This document shows positions 50,501-60,188 of a DNA stretch of 64,000 nt, piece after piece (the first letter of the stretch is position 1; every line of letters begins with the position of its first letter). A program made the translations under genes and the position numbers. This DNA is from Perilla frutescens (taxonomy: Eukaryota; Streptophyta; Magnoliopsida; Lamiales; Lamiaceae): the NCBI GenBank assembly GCA_026008535.1, contig BRKX01000002.1, forward strand, positions 56,684,170 to 56,748,169. The letters run 5' to 3'. The notes under the pieces are model-generated. The model was not told where the DNA came from, did no database searches, and saw nothing but the letters and a program-made list of their open reading frames with translations.

Positions 50501-51990
50501 ATAGCTACGAAAAGGGAAAAAAAGTATGAAGTACGAAAGATACATCAAACTTGGATACAAGTTTTTAATCTAGCAAGCCAGTGATGGAATCTAATTGATC
50601 GGCAGTTCTCAAAATTAAGAAGAAAAATGTAAAATACAGACATATACGAACTGGCAGATTCAATTTTTGTTTTTTATAAGAATCCAAAATGAAGTGTTGA
50701 CGGCAGCATTTTGGACATTTACATGCTAACAATCAGCAATAAATGAATTGAAGGCCCTTTCTTATTTAACTTTTTTTGAATCGGTTACTTTTACGTATAA
50801 ACAGGCCCGAAAATCAATCTTTGAAAATAAAATCAAATTATTTAATTTGATACTTGATTAAATAGTTGTCGGCGAAAACTTGTAAACTATTAACTATTTA
50901 TTATAATGGAAAGTATTACAAAAAAAAAGTAATCTGTGTTGATAACATTTAAAGTTGGAGAATTATTCAAGAGCAAATACTATATATATGTGATTGCAGG
51001 TATGTTGATATCAAACGCGGGTTTGTTCATATGAATATAGAACTTGACATGAATAATTTAACTTTAAAAATGAGGGCCGGCCAGCGAAGGTGTGAAACCA
51101 TGAACTCCAGAAAATGAAATAAATAAATAAATAAAAACAGCCCTCCATGAGGACTATTGCGGAGCATGTTTGAAAGCTACCTAGCCATGTGGCTGTGGAA
51201 ACTTGAAAATGTTAAATTACTTTGAAATATTTGTAATCTATCTTCATAAAAATTTAAAATTAATTCATTAGATGGACAAGTTAGTTTTGATGCGTTAAAT
51301 TATATATCTCTTCGGGTGTTGCTATATCCACGTACTACACTTTTTACTCTTCACGCCATATATTAATTTCATTAATTTTTTAATCAATTATAAATTTATT
51401 TAAATATACTTATTAAAAAAAATGATAAATTAAACCCAAAATAAATAAATAAATAAAAATTGAAAAATCAATTAAGAGTGATGAATGAAGTATTTATATT
51501 TGGAAATGAATTAGTAGCTCTGCATAAGGTGAAAATGGTAGTGTTTAATGTTTGACGGTGGTGCATGCACGAAACGACCAAGAAAATATTGGCCGGCGGC
51601 TTATCTCACCTCACCTAATTCTGCATCCACGCGGCGTTCATTCAACCTAGCTAAATCAACCCACCATTTCTTTGACCTCCCACGCAACACACATACAAAT
51701 TTTAACATTCTCACCTTTGAATTTGCTCATCAAATTCAAATTAATTAGATGGGACGCCATGCATACCCTTCAAATGTTTATATATAAAATTAGATGGAAT
51801 GGGAAATAAAATTGCACACTATAATTCTAATTTTGATAAATACGGAAACTCGATAATTAAATTTGACTTGGCCCAACTACTCTAGCCATGACGCAACGCC
51901 CCTTTCTGTTCCTTAAACTTTCCACTACTCCACTCAATATTAATTGTGTGTATATATATATACACCCTCTGATCTCCATTAGTTCAGTTC
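47520..51990. other. Intergenic between the DUF641 gene and the CEP precursor
   Basis: 47520-48130 likely holds the 3' UTR and is GC-richer. No other gene supported. Contents: a (CTTTTT)n tract at 49190-49222; a two-copy 38-bp direct repeat (49483-49520 and 49528-49565); AAGCTCGA/CTCGACT-rich sequence at 49730-49910 of a kind found in hAT-type MITEs; (TG)n at 50285-50327; (TA)n at 50403-50422. ORFs such as 51548-51748 have no family signal. Confidence 0.45.
49483..49565. repeat. Two-copy direct repeat, 45-bp spacing
   Basis: CAATTATAAACAATGAAATT begins at 49484 and again at 49529, and both continue identically through TCAAAATAATTTAGAAC. Confidence 0.9.
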
Positions 51991-51998
51991 CTCCTCAG

Positions 51999-52010
51999 CT
52001 ATATATACAG
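51999..52010 (+). promoter_or_regulatory. TATA box of the CEP precursor gene
   Basis: GCTATATATACAG lies about 100 bp before the ATG at 52107. A transcription start about 30 bp downstream would give a 70-75-nt leader with a (CT)n tract (52027-52043) and an (ATT)n tract (52064-52088). A second TATATATATA at 51953-51962 is an alternative. Confidence 0.6.
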
Positions 52011-52106
52011 ATCTCTCCTACCCAAAGTCTCTCTCTCTCTCTCAAAAACTTACTTTCTTGCCATATTATTATTATTATTATTATTATTTATTTAATTCCA
52101 AGAAAA

Positions 52107-52394
52107 ATGGGTCTTAAAGGTGTAGTATTTGTGATGGGCGTGATCATGTTTTGTAGTTTGGTTTCATCCGCAAACGGAAGAAAGCTATTGATGAACGGGG
52201 AGCATAAGCATACGAATATTCCATCTGGGAAAGACAGCTTATATCTAACGGCGCTTCCTAAGGGTAAGGTGCCGGCGTCAACCCCCACCAAAAGAGGCCA
52301 CGCCGCCACCATTGACCAAAAGCTCATCGCCCGCCACCTCGCCGTCGCCGACCGGAATCTGCGCTCTGTTCCTAGCCCTGGAGTAGGCCATTAA
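52107..52394 (+). CDS. CEP-type secreted signalling peptide precursor (CEP14-like)
   Basis: Single exon, 95 aa. The longer frame starts at 51888, but the ATG at 52107 (AAAAATGG context) opens a classical signal peptide, MGLKGVVFVMGVIMFCSLVS followed by SANG, with cleavage expected after about residue 24 to leave an N-terminal RKLL. The middle (about 30-75) is variable and polar. The C-terminus is NLRSVPSPGVGH, matching the C-terminally encoded peptide domain, with prolines for hydroxylation and a terminal GVGH. The single-domain SVPSPGVGH form is that of the CEP13-15 subgroup rather than the multi-repeat classical CEPs. The mature ~15-residue peptide (about 81-95) would act outside the cell through leucine-rich-repeat receptor kinases; in relatives it affects root growth, nitrogen signalling or immunity. 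Position next to the UNE1-like gene supports CEP14. Confidence 0.88.
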   Translation: MGLKGVVFVMGVIMFCSLVSSANGRKLLMNGEHKHTNIPSGKDSLYLTALPKGKVPASTPTKRGHAATIDQKLIARHLAVADRNLRSVPSPGVGH

Positions 52395-53226
52395 CTCCTA
52401 GCTAATATATTTATATATTTTTAATTATATTAATTTTTCACTAGATCGATCTAGCTTCTCTCCCTCCACAATTTTGAATTCTTTTGTCGATCGTCAGTTT
52501 AGAGCTAGCTAGAGGGGCCAAACCCACCCTTTTTTGATATATTAGTCGCTAGCTTAGATAGTTACACACGAAAATGTACAGTAATTAATTTAGGTTAATA
52601 GTTTTTTTATTCGTAATCCATTCAATTTAATTATATTCGTTTGCTATTAATACCTTTTATCCACATCGAGATCGGATATGATGGCAATAGATAGTCAACG
52701 TATTATGTATGAACATCAGGATCAAATTAAATATATTTGCTTAATTATTAAAATGATTGAGATTTTATATTATATTGGCTAATTAAACTAGCTAGGGTTG
52801 CAATATTATTGGGGAGAATAGTTTGATGAGCATTTTGTTGGTGAGGAATATCTCTCAGTTTTGAGTTTTGAGGGTGGTTCAAGTTCAACACACGAGGCAA
52901 TGAGAGATATATGTTATTTGGAGCCAAACTTAATGATGGTTCATTAACCTCAAGATATATTATTAATCTTGCAACTACGTAACAACACTATGACCCATAT
53001 TGCTGCAATACACATTATTAAGTGGACAAAATCTCAGGCGAATTACTATCCCATGGGCATTAATTGAGATACCAGCAATATATATTATGCATGTTCATCT
53101 TGCATAAATAAAATAAGATAATGTTGAGATATATTTAAAAACAAAAACAGAGCCAATTAAATAAGATTTGGAGCAATCGAAGTTGCATATCCTTTGCTAA
53201 AAGGGTTGGTCTCCTGTGCATAAGGT
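52395..53226. other. CEP 3' UTR and spacer
   Basis: The 3' UTR is likely within 52395-52680. Nothing else recognised; the sequence is AT-rich. Confidence 0.4.
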
Positions 53227-53682
53227 GCATGGGTCGGCCCATGAGACGGGTCGACCCATGAACCCGGATCCAACCCATGCCTAACCTAAAAAAAAAGGAA
53301 AATTAAAAACATCACGAGAGAGAGCGAGAGAGAAGAGAGTCGAGAGACAGCGCAGAGGACGAACACACGACGGTGAGAGAGGATCGGCGACCTCACCCAA
53401 CCGCCGCCACCATCAGGGCCGCCGCCGGAAGGCCAGCACCACCGCGCCGGAAGCTAGGACGGAGACATTACATGATATATTGAAGAAATTCAATTTTGAT
53501 TCAATTTTTTGTCAAGATCAAAAATTTCAAGGTAACACTCTAGAATTCAATCAAACCTATTCAATTGTGTCCATTGTAGTTGGGAATTTTATTTTTCAGA
53601 TTCTTAGAATTGAATAATTTAGATTTTCGAATTTTTTTTTTGGGAATTTGAAAAATATACTTGGATGTGTATATTGCTTAGG

Positions 53683-54109
53683 ATGGATGAAATTAGCATG
53701 AATGTGGGAAATTATTCGAAAGCTCTTGTGATAATTGATGATTCAGACAGTGAGGCAATCCCCATACGAGCACAATACGGAGGTAAAATTTTTACATAAA
53801 CTGATCAGGTTTTACCCCCACGACTCTGATACTGTACAATATTTTAATTGATACTTTCGTGCACATTAGGTGATACTGTGACCCTATCTGGATCTCTGAT
53901 TGTTGAATTCGAGTTCTTAAATTAGTGTTGGTGAATTATGCTTATTTAATCGAGTGTTTATGTTTGCTGAATTCACCCACAATTTTGCAGCTCGAAGCAT
54001 TTTAGAATGCACTCTTCTTAGAATTAGAGCAATGAATACTACAAGCTCGAGTCATTCACTTCATTTCTTTCCGGACCACACTTATAGTAGCCCAGAGTTC
54101 AGCAGTTAA
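53683..54109 (+). CDS. Possible two-exon ORF of unknown function inside the 4.7-kb element
   Basis: ATG at 53683 opens MDEISMNVGNYSKALVIIDD and reads to a GAG|GTAAAA donor (exon 53683-53782). A TTTGCAG acceptor at 53984-53990 restores the frame for a second exon (53991-54109, stop TAA), giving about 72 aa. It has no known domain. The acidic DDSDSE stretch is the only notable feature. The intron spans the first 22-bp TGATACT cluster. It may be the 5' part of a longer, decayed gene, or chance. Confidence 0.25.
53827..53877. repeat. TGATACT cluster A, exact 22-bp spacing
   Basis: TGATACT occurs at 53827, 53849 and 53871. The 15 bases between copies are not conserved. Confidence 0.85.
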
Positions 54110-54173
54110 AACTAGAATTTACTCTTCAAAGATTTCAGTACAATTTAATCTTATAAGAGTGCATTCTAAAATG
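53998..54173. repeat. Perfect 19-bp inverted repeat
   Basis: CATTTTAGAATGCACTCTT (53998-54016) is matched exactly by its reverse complement at 54155-54173, with a 138-bp spacer. It overlaps the second putative exon. Confidence 0.85.
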
Positions 54174-55301
54174 TTGTATCTGTGATGTGCTTTGGAAGTG
54201 ATAAAGGATACTTAATTAATTAGTGGTTCTTAGCCTGATTACATCTGGTTCTCTTTTTTTTTTTTCTTTTCTGAGCGGTCAGTGATTAGAAATTTGAAAT
54301 ATAGAGCAAGGAGTTGTATATTCGAAAGAAATTGGAAAGAGAATTATAGCATCGGAAAGTTGCTCTCTAGTTTGATAATGCCAAATAGAGTCAGAACTTG
54401 TTTAATCATGTGATTATCTAAATTCATGTGCATTTAACTGGGACAAGTTGCTACTTGCTAGTGGATGCCATGATACTATGGAAAATTATATGTGAAACTT
54501 GTGTTCCAGGTTCCAATTGTTGATGGATACTCATTCCCTCATCTTACAAAATGAATGAATGTAGCCGGCGCCATATAACATCATATCTTGTTGATTTGCT
54601 CATGAGGAGGGGTTAAATGTTCTTGAAATTTCAGAACTCAGTTGTTGCAATATGTTGTTGATGCTGAGTATGTGACATGTTCTAGCAAAAGCAAAAACCA
54701 ATGGGAGGAAAAAAAAGAATTAAGGGGCAACTTGAAAAGGGCCGAAAGAAGAAGAGCAATGTTGAAGGAAGCTCAAATTAGTTGAGTGAGTTTGGCTCCA
54801 AAACTTCCAACCCTCGTTTGTTTTAGATCGATATCAGGTTGGTACCTGTCTTCAGCACAATTGATATTTTCATGCTTATTAAATGGAACATGTTCTATCT
54901 GACTGACTCACTTCTTAAATTTATTTTGCAGATTATTGGATTGAAGATTGCTCATTTATTAAAATTTATCTTGGGATGTTTTAAGAGTTCAATTTGAATA
55001 AAAAATGTTGATTACTCTTGTGAAGTTTAAGAAGAAAAGGCACTTCTCCACATGTAGTAGAAACTAAAGTTACAATGGATGCATTAGCTAGTAACAGTTG
55101 CATTTATTTGTGTTTTATCCTTTTTTGCACTCATGTGTAGTTAGGTTGCAATGGTGTTAAGTGATTGATTCTAGTCTGCTTTGTTTTGCACATTCTATAT
55201 GTATTAGCTGAAAAGGGAGTCCTTTAAACTTGATATATTGTGAAGCGGGAAAGATACAATACGTTCTTTCTCTGTTTGTGATTTTAAGATCCTCCTTAAA
55301 C

Positions 55302-55573
55302 TGATATTACATTTGTTTCTAAAAATGATACGTTTTTGTTTTACAATTGATACATTTACGCTAAATAAATGACACTCTTCAGGATGTATTGTTACTTTTT
55401 TTTTTAAAAATGTGATGCTTTATAAATACACGAATGATACTAATATCATTTCTGAAAACAAATTTGACTTTCCATAAAATCAATATACGTATATCAAAAT
55501 TACTCCTTAACATTGAATCAACAGTTACTTTTTTATTGAAGATTTGATACTATATAGATTAACAATTGGTACT
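55302..55573. repeat. TGATACT-like array B, about 22-bp period
   Basis: Heptamers lie at 55302 (TGATATT), 55326 (TGATACG), 55348 (TGATACA), 55370 (TGACACT), 55390 (TGTTACT), 55413 (TGATGCT), 55435 (TGATACT), then 55523 (AGTTACT), 55545 (TGATACT) and 55567 (TGGTACT). Spacing is 20-24 bp within each run. Intervening bases are AT-rich and unrelated. Confidence 0.75.
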
Positions 55574-56212
55574 GCGATTGTATGTGTGAATAAATATAGG
55601 TCTTGTTTAATACAGGTTATGCTAGTTATTAAAATGACAAAATTCAACATCAACCTGTAAACTACATACAAAACCACCATTTCATTCAATCAAAATAAAT
55701 AATACAAAAACATCCATTCACCAACATATATCCCACAAAAATAAAACAAGAACAATATTTCAACCCATCTCCAACATTATAACCAACTTCATGTAAATAA
55801 ACCCAAACCACCAAATCCAACACATCTAACAAATCCAAAGCACCACATCAAAATATTCCTAAGTTTTGATCTAATATCTAGCGTAACACCATAAATATCC
55901 AACAAATACATACAAACTTCTCACTCACTTCTTCTTCCTGTTCATGAATGCAAGCACCATCTTATACACTTCGAATCTTAAATCATTTGTTCCAGTAAGG
56001 GCAATACGAGCACAGTACACGGCCTTCCTTCGACCAACAGACTTCACGATAAAAAAAAAACAAAACATAAAACATCAAACACTTCGTGGTGACATTCACA
56101 CCCTTGGAAGCTTCTTGCTTCTTGGACACCTTTTTCTTCATTGAGCAAACCTGATATAAGTCAATGAAACCAAATATTAAAACACACAAACTATGAAAAA
56201 TATAGATTACAT

Positions 56213-56941
56213 AATTACTGTGTGAAATAGTTTGATACTACTATGCATATAAAATGGTACTAATAAGCATACAGAGTGATACTACACCACACGATGATAA
56301 AAATATAGACATATAAATCAATAACACTAACTAAACCAAAATGCATATAAAAATTGAACACATACATGCACATATAAAAAGCACAACATACTATACAACA
56401 TAATACTTCGAATTTTGATACATACAGTCAACTCAATTAGTACAATTCTGTTTCAAGATTTTGAGAAAAAAATATAAATTGCACACACATACAAAACATA
56501 AAATATAGTACAGAATTGATACTTGTAAACATCTCATTTGGTACTAAACATCATGCAAATTGATACTCTGTACACAAATGCACGCACATTCAAACAATAA
56601 AAGTGTCAAAACATGCTATACAAAATTTTACAAAGATAAACATCATATTTAACAAAACATATAACAAACAAACATAAATTGAAAATTTCGATACATGTTT
56701 CTGATTCAATTGATACTAATAAGCATTGTAAATGATACCTAAAATCATAATTCATAATAATTATACACAATTTCAAATTAATCAGTCAAATCAACACATC
56801 AAATGGTTCCAATCAGTTTCTAATGTCAAAATCAATAGACAAAATTCAAAATGCACAGAAACACACAAAAACAAATATGTTATAAAATTCAGATACTCAC
56901 ACGAATCTCACCTGGTACTATTCATCAGTAACATTGATACT
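56213..56941. repeat. TGATACT clusters C-G, 22-bp period
   Basis: Cluster C: 56213 (AATTACT), 56233, 56255 (TGGTACT), 56277. Cluster D: 56416 (TGATACA), 56438 (TTAGTAC-like). Cluster E: 56517, 56539 (TGGTACT), 56561. Cluster F: 56689 (CGATACA), 56711, 56733 (TGATACC). Cluster G: 56891 (AGATACT), 56913 (TGGTACT), 56935. Within clusters almost every step is exactly 22 bp; clusters are 80-160 bp apart. Confidence 0.8.
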
Positions 56942-57600
56942 GAACTATAATATGCAGACTATTCAAAAGAACACAGATGTGATATATAGTAATATATAAT
57001 ACTAACTTAAGATTCTCCCAAAAACTTAACTCGCATGAGAGTTTGTAGCATTTCATTAAAATTCCAAACCAAATTCTACCTCTAACATCATAACACTCAA
57101 TAAAAAAATCTAAGTTAATTTCAGAAAACTAAGTTCCATTTTACAATTGATATACATTACTAACAATTTAAAAAAAATTCAGGCACATCAATCCTTATAC
57201 AGACTTTCACATAAACCCCATAACCAGTAAACTCATATTTTCAACAACTTTTAACTACAAAAAACCACTTCTCCCATTAAACTAATTACAAATAGAAGCA
57301 TGATAATGAAATTCATTTCCAATTTCATGAATTTGCTCAAACACGAGCATCAATAAAAAGGGCAGAAAATTTATATAAAAAAAATTACTAAAGTAATGAA
57401 AAATAAACAGAGATTTGAAATGCAAGACCAAATTATGGATAATATTCCAATTCCAATAAATTAATTTGGGGAGAAGAAATCGATGGAGAGAAGTACAGAG
57501 AGAGAGAGAGACAAACTTGAGAATGCCGAACCACCAATCTAGTGTCGCGAACCACCGAACGCCGAATCCAGTATGAACGCTGGAGCAGAGAGGGTTAGGG

Positions 57601-57780
57601 AGGCGGCTAGGGTTTGGAATCGCGGTGGAGATGAGGCGGCTAGAGGTTGGAACTGCAGTGGAGATGAGGTGGCTAGGGGTTGCGGAGGATGTGGAGATGA
57701 GGCGGCTAGGGGTTGGAACCGCGATGGAGATGAGTCGGCTAGGTGTTGGAATTGGGGTGGAGATGAGGCGGGTTGTGGTT
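57601..57780. repeat. 33-bp minisatellite, in frame on both strands
   Basis: AGGCGGCTAGGGGTTGGAA-type units start at 57601, 57634, 57667, 57700, 57733 and 57766, exactly 33 bp apart from the second on. On + it reads as an 11-residue repeat (GDEAARGWNRG type); on - as LISTAVPTPSR type. Because the unit is a multiple of three, frames stay open on both strands. It lies 150-330 bp inside the right inverted end of the 4.7-kb element. Confidence 0.9.
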
Positions 57781-58135
57781 GCAGACGACGATGAAGAATC
57801 GCGGTGAACAAAAAGGGGGCTAGGGTTTTGCAGGCGAGATGAAGGGAGCAAATGAGTGAACAGTGGCCCAAAAATCTATTTATATGGCGGGTCGGAGCGC
57901 GGGTCGGGTCCGTCTCACGGGCTGACCCATGCCTAAAATATTTGGTGAATTAAATTTTAACTCGATTTTTCCTATATATATTTATAAATTTTACGTGTGT
58001 AAATATATATTATGTGGCATGTATACATGCATATTTTCTTAGCAACGCAAGATGGCAAGAATGAAAAGGTAAAGGCGGACGCGTTTTAATTAGGCTTTTT
58101 TCCCCGTCTTTTTAGTGTCGGTTAAATTAATTAGT

Positions 58136-58180
58136 GGTGTTAATTAATACTAACTTTTGAAATTAGTATTAATTAACACC
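58136..58180. repeat. Perfect 17-bp hairpin inverted repeat
   Basis: GGTGTTAATTAATACTA (58136-58152) and TAGTATTAATTAACACC (58164-58180) are exact reverse complements around an 11-bp loop. No coding context, and no adjoining U-run like a terminator. Confidence 0.9.
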
Positions 58181-58182
58181 GT

Positions 58183-58480
58183 AATTACTACTTAATGACG
58201 AATTTGAAATTAATTTTTATATTTTTTAGATTTTATTTTTTATTTTTTTTATTTTTTTAATATGCTATAATATTTTTAGTATTTTTTATTTTAAAATCAC
58301 TACTTAATGACTTTTTTATAATTTTTTCCAATTACTACTTAATGATGAATTTGAAATTAATTTTTATATTTTTTAGATTATTTTATTTTTATTTTTATTA
58401 TTTTTTAATATGCTATAATATTTTTAGTTTTTTTTTATTTTAAAATCACTACTTAATGACTTTTTTATAATTTTTTGTTT
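58183..58480. repeat. Tandem ~146-bp repeat, two copies plus partial
   Basis: TACTACTTAATGACGAATTT (58187) recurs as TACTACTTAATGATGAATTT (58333); both continue GAAATTAATTTTTATATTTT, ATATGCTATAATATTTTTAG and AAAATCACTACTTAATGACT. A partial unit follows at about 58500. Confidence 0.85.
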
Positions 58481-58744
58481 CACATTTTTAATTTTTAAGT
58501 TACTACTTAATGACTTATTTTATAGTTTTTTGTTTTAATAATTTTTATCATTTTAATTTTATTTTTATAAATATTATTAATTATAAGTATATAATATTTG
58601 AGAAAATTAATTAAAATAATCTAATATTAAATAAACAATGTAATACAATTATATTTTAACTACAACATTAAAGATTATAATAATATGTATTTAGTAAATG
58701 AAGTACAAATAAGGTTCACATTTGAACTAATACCAATAAATATA

Positions 58745-59104
58745 AGGTAAATTGCCTTAAAATATATCAACTTTGATGTGTTTTTGATTTTTCACACGTT
58801 TTAAAAAACATAGTTTTAATAACATGAACTCAACATTTTATTTGATTTTTCACATGATTTTTAAATTTCAGTTAATGGAAATGACTTGATTGTCGGAGAT
58901 TTTCACGTATACATCTATGTGGGCACCAAATTATCTTAAAATACACGAATTTTGATCAATTTTGATCAGATTAGAGTGTCTGAATTTGAAAATTATGTGA
59001 AAAACCAAACAAATGTTAAGTTCATGTTATTAAAACTACGTTTTTTAAAACGTGTGAAAAACCAAAAACAAGCCAAAGTTTGTGTATTTTAAGGCAATTA
59101 ACCC
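58745..59104. mobile_element. Mutator-type MITE, 360 bp, long TIRs
   Basis: The left arm (AGGTAAATTGCCTTAAAATA) matches the reverse complement of the right arm (GGGTTAATTGCCTTAAAATA), continuing through TTTTTCACACGTTTTAAAAA and AGTTTTAATAACATGAACT for about 125 bp. Flanks ATAAATATA (58736-58744) and ATAAATACA (59105-59113) form a 9-bp duplication with one mismatch, as expected for Mutator. Non-coding. Confidence 0.85.
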
Positions 59105-59121
59105 ATAAATACACACACACA

Positions 59122-59260
59122 CACTAGCTCACTTGGTTCAGTACTTCAGTTGCATAGTATAAAGCTACGCACTCCTAGGAGATCAAGGATTTGAATATTG
59201 CAAGCAACAAATTTTAGAATAATATGTGGCGCGTGGGGCTCACATGTGTATAATTTTTTT
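59122..59260 (+). mobile_element. tRNA-derived SINE
   Basis: CTAGCTCACTTGGTTCAG (A-box region) is followed about 60 bp later by GATCAAGGATTTGAATATT (degenerate B box), then a T/A-rich end near 59250-59260. The head resembles plant SINEs of the AGCTCA-GTTGGTT type. Confidence 0.55.
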
Positions 59261-59269
59261 TAAAGTCTA

Positions 59270-60188
59270 AAATCCGTCGCAAAATTCATTTAATTTTATT
59301 TTCTAACAACTAAATTTGATGATAATTTCATGATGGAATTTTCGGCGCTAATTTTTTTTTTCCATCATTAATTCTGGTATTTAGATAGCTAACAATGAAA
59401 TTTTTAGCGACACAACATTTCGTCGTTAAAACGCGATTTTTTTATTGGTTTGGGTCTATTGATAAATAATTAGTTGAATACCACGATACTATAAATTTTG
59501 GTTGTATGCTAGTTATAATTCACAGGAAATCCAGATCAAAATTTAATTCTATATCATTAAAATTTAGAATTTTACTAAATATGAGAAAAGCATTAGAATA
59601 TTAATTTCAACAATTTGAAAATTTAACATGGAATTGGGCGTCACGTGCTTGTGCATCTCATGGTCATAGATGAATTTCCATGAAAATAACATCAAATCGC
59701 ATTTCACAGCTTTCTTTGACACTGATTGCCCACCATATGGGGTAAGAATAACTCTGCGCCTCATAGAAAAATAAAGAAACATTAAATTTTATTCTGATGG
59801 AATATACTGCATTTAATCATGAGAGTATTTGATGGAAATATAAATCTGCGACCTAAATTCAATTTTTTTGTCTGAAGTTAGGTAGCTTTTTTTCTATGAT
59901 CTTTTGCTTGGCAGTCATTTACTAAAGCATGAGCGAAATCTTGGATTTTATCAATTAGTATGAAATATCAGTCCTTTCTGATTTCACATGGGTCGTAAAT
60001 CGTAATTACCTACCCATATATAAAAAGTGTTCAATAACGAGATGTTGTGGAGTGAAGACTGAAGAGGACTACTGATCGTTGATCGATACTACTAATTTAA
60101 TTTAATCATGATGATGGATTCGAGAATAGCGTAAAAATGCCATCTTATGATCGAATAGGTTTTTTTTCCCTCAGATGATAAACCCTTG
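59270..60188. other. Gene-free spacer
   Basis: AT-rich. 59270-59450 contains CGTCGTTAAAACGCGATTTT-like words but no element ends were found. The ORF at 59564-59782 has no domain. Confidence 0.35.

Larger units (their letters stand above)
53227..57932. mobile_element. 4.7-kb DNA element with GC-rich inverted ends, class uncertain
   Basis: The left end GCATGGGTCGGCCCATGAGA (from 53227) pairs with the reverse complement of the right end, GCATGGGTCAGCCCGTGAGA (from 57932 inward). The match continues as CGG and then CGACCC with a 1-bp indel, about 33 bp in all. No target duplication is obvious. Purine/GC-rich leader-like sequence follows both ends (53310-53460; 57480-57840). Inside are an exon-like start (53683-53782), a lysine/arginine-rich tail-like ORF ending TAG at 54781, a minus-strand fragment at 55945-56060, clusters of a 22-bp TGATACT repeat and a 33-bp minisatellite. 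No transposase domain was recognised. A Mutator-like or captured-gene element is possible. Confidence 0.6.

Noticed and set aside
51888..52106. N-terminal extension of the CEP precursor frame to an upstream ATG
   Set aside because: The extension is low-complexity, spans the TATA box and CT/ATT leader tracts, and would bury the signal peptide.
53827..56941. Regularly spaced short repeats that could suggest a CRISPR-like array
   Set aside because: Repeat core is only 7 bp, spacers are 15 bp, there are no cas genes and the context is a plant nuclear genome.
53205..57950. A 9-bp or 8-bp target duplication for the 4.7-kb element
   Set aside because: Flanks GCATAAGGT and CTAAAATAT do not match under any small shift I tried, so none is claimed.
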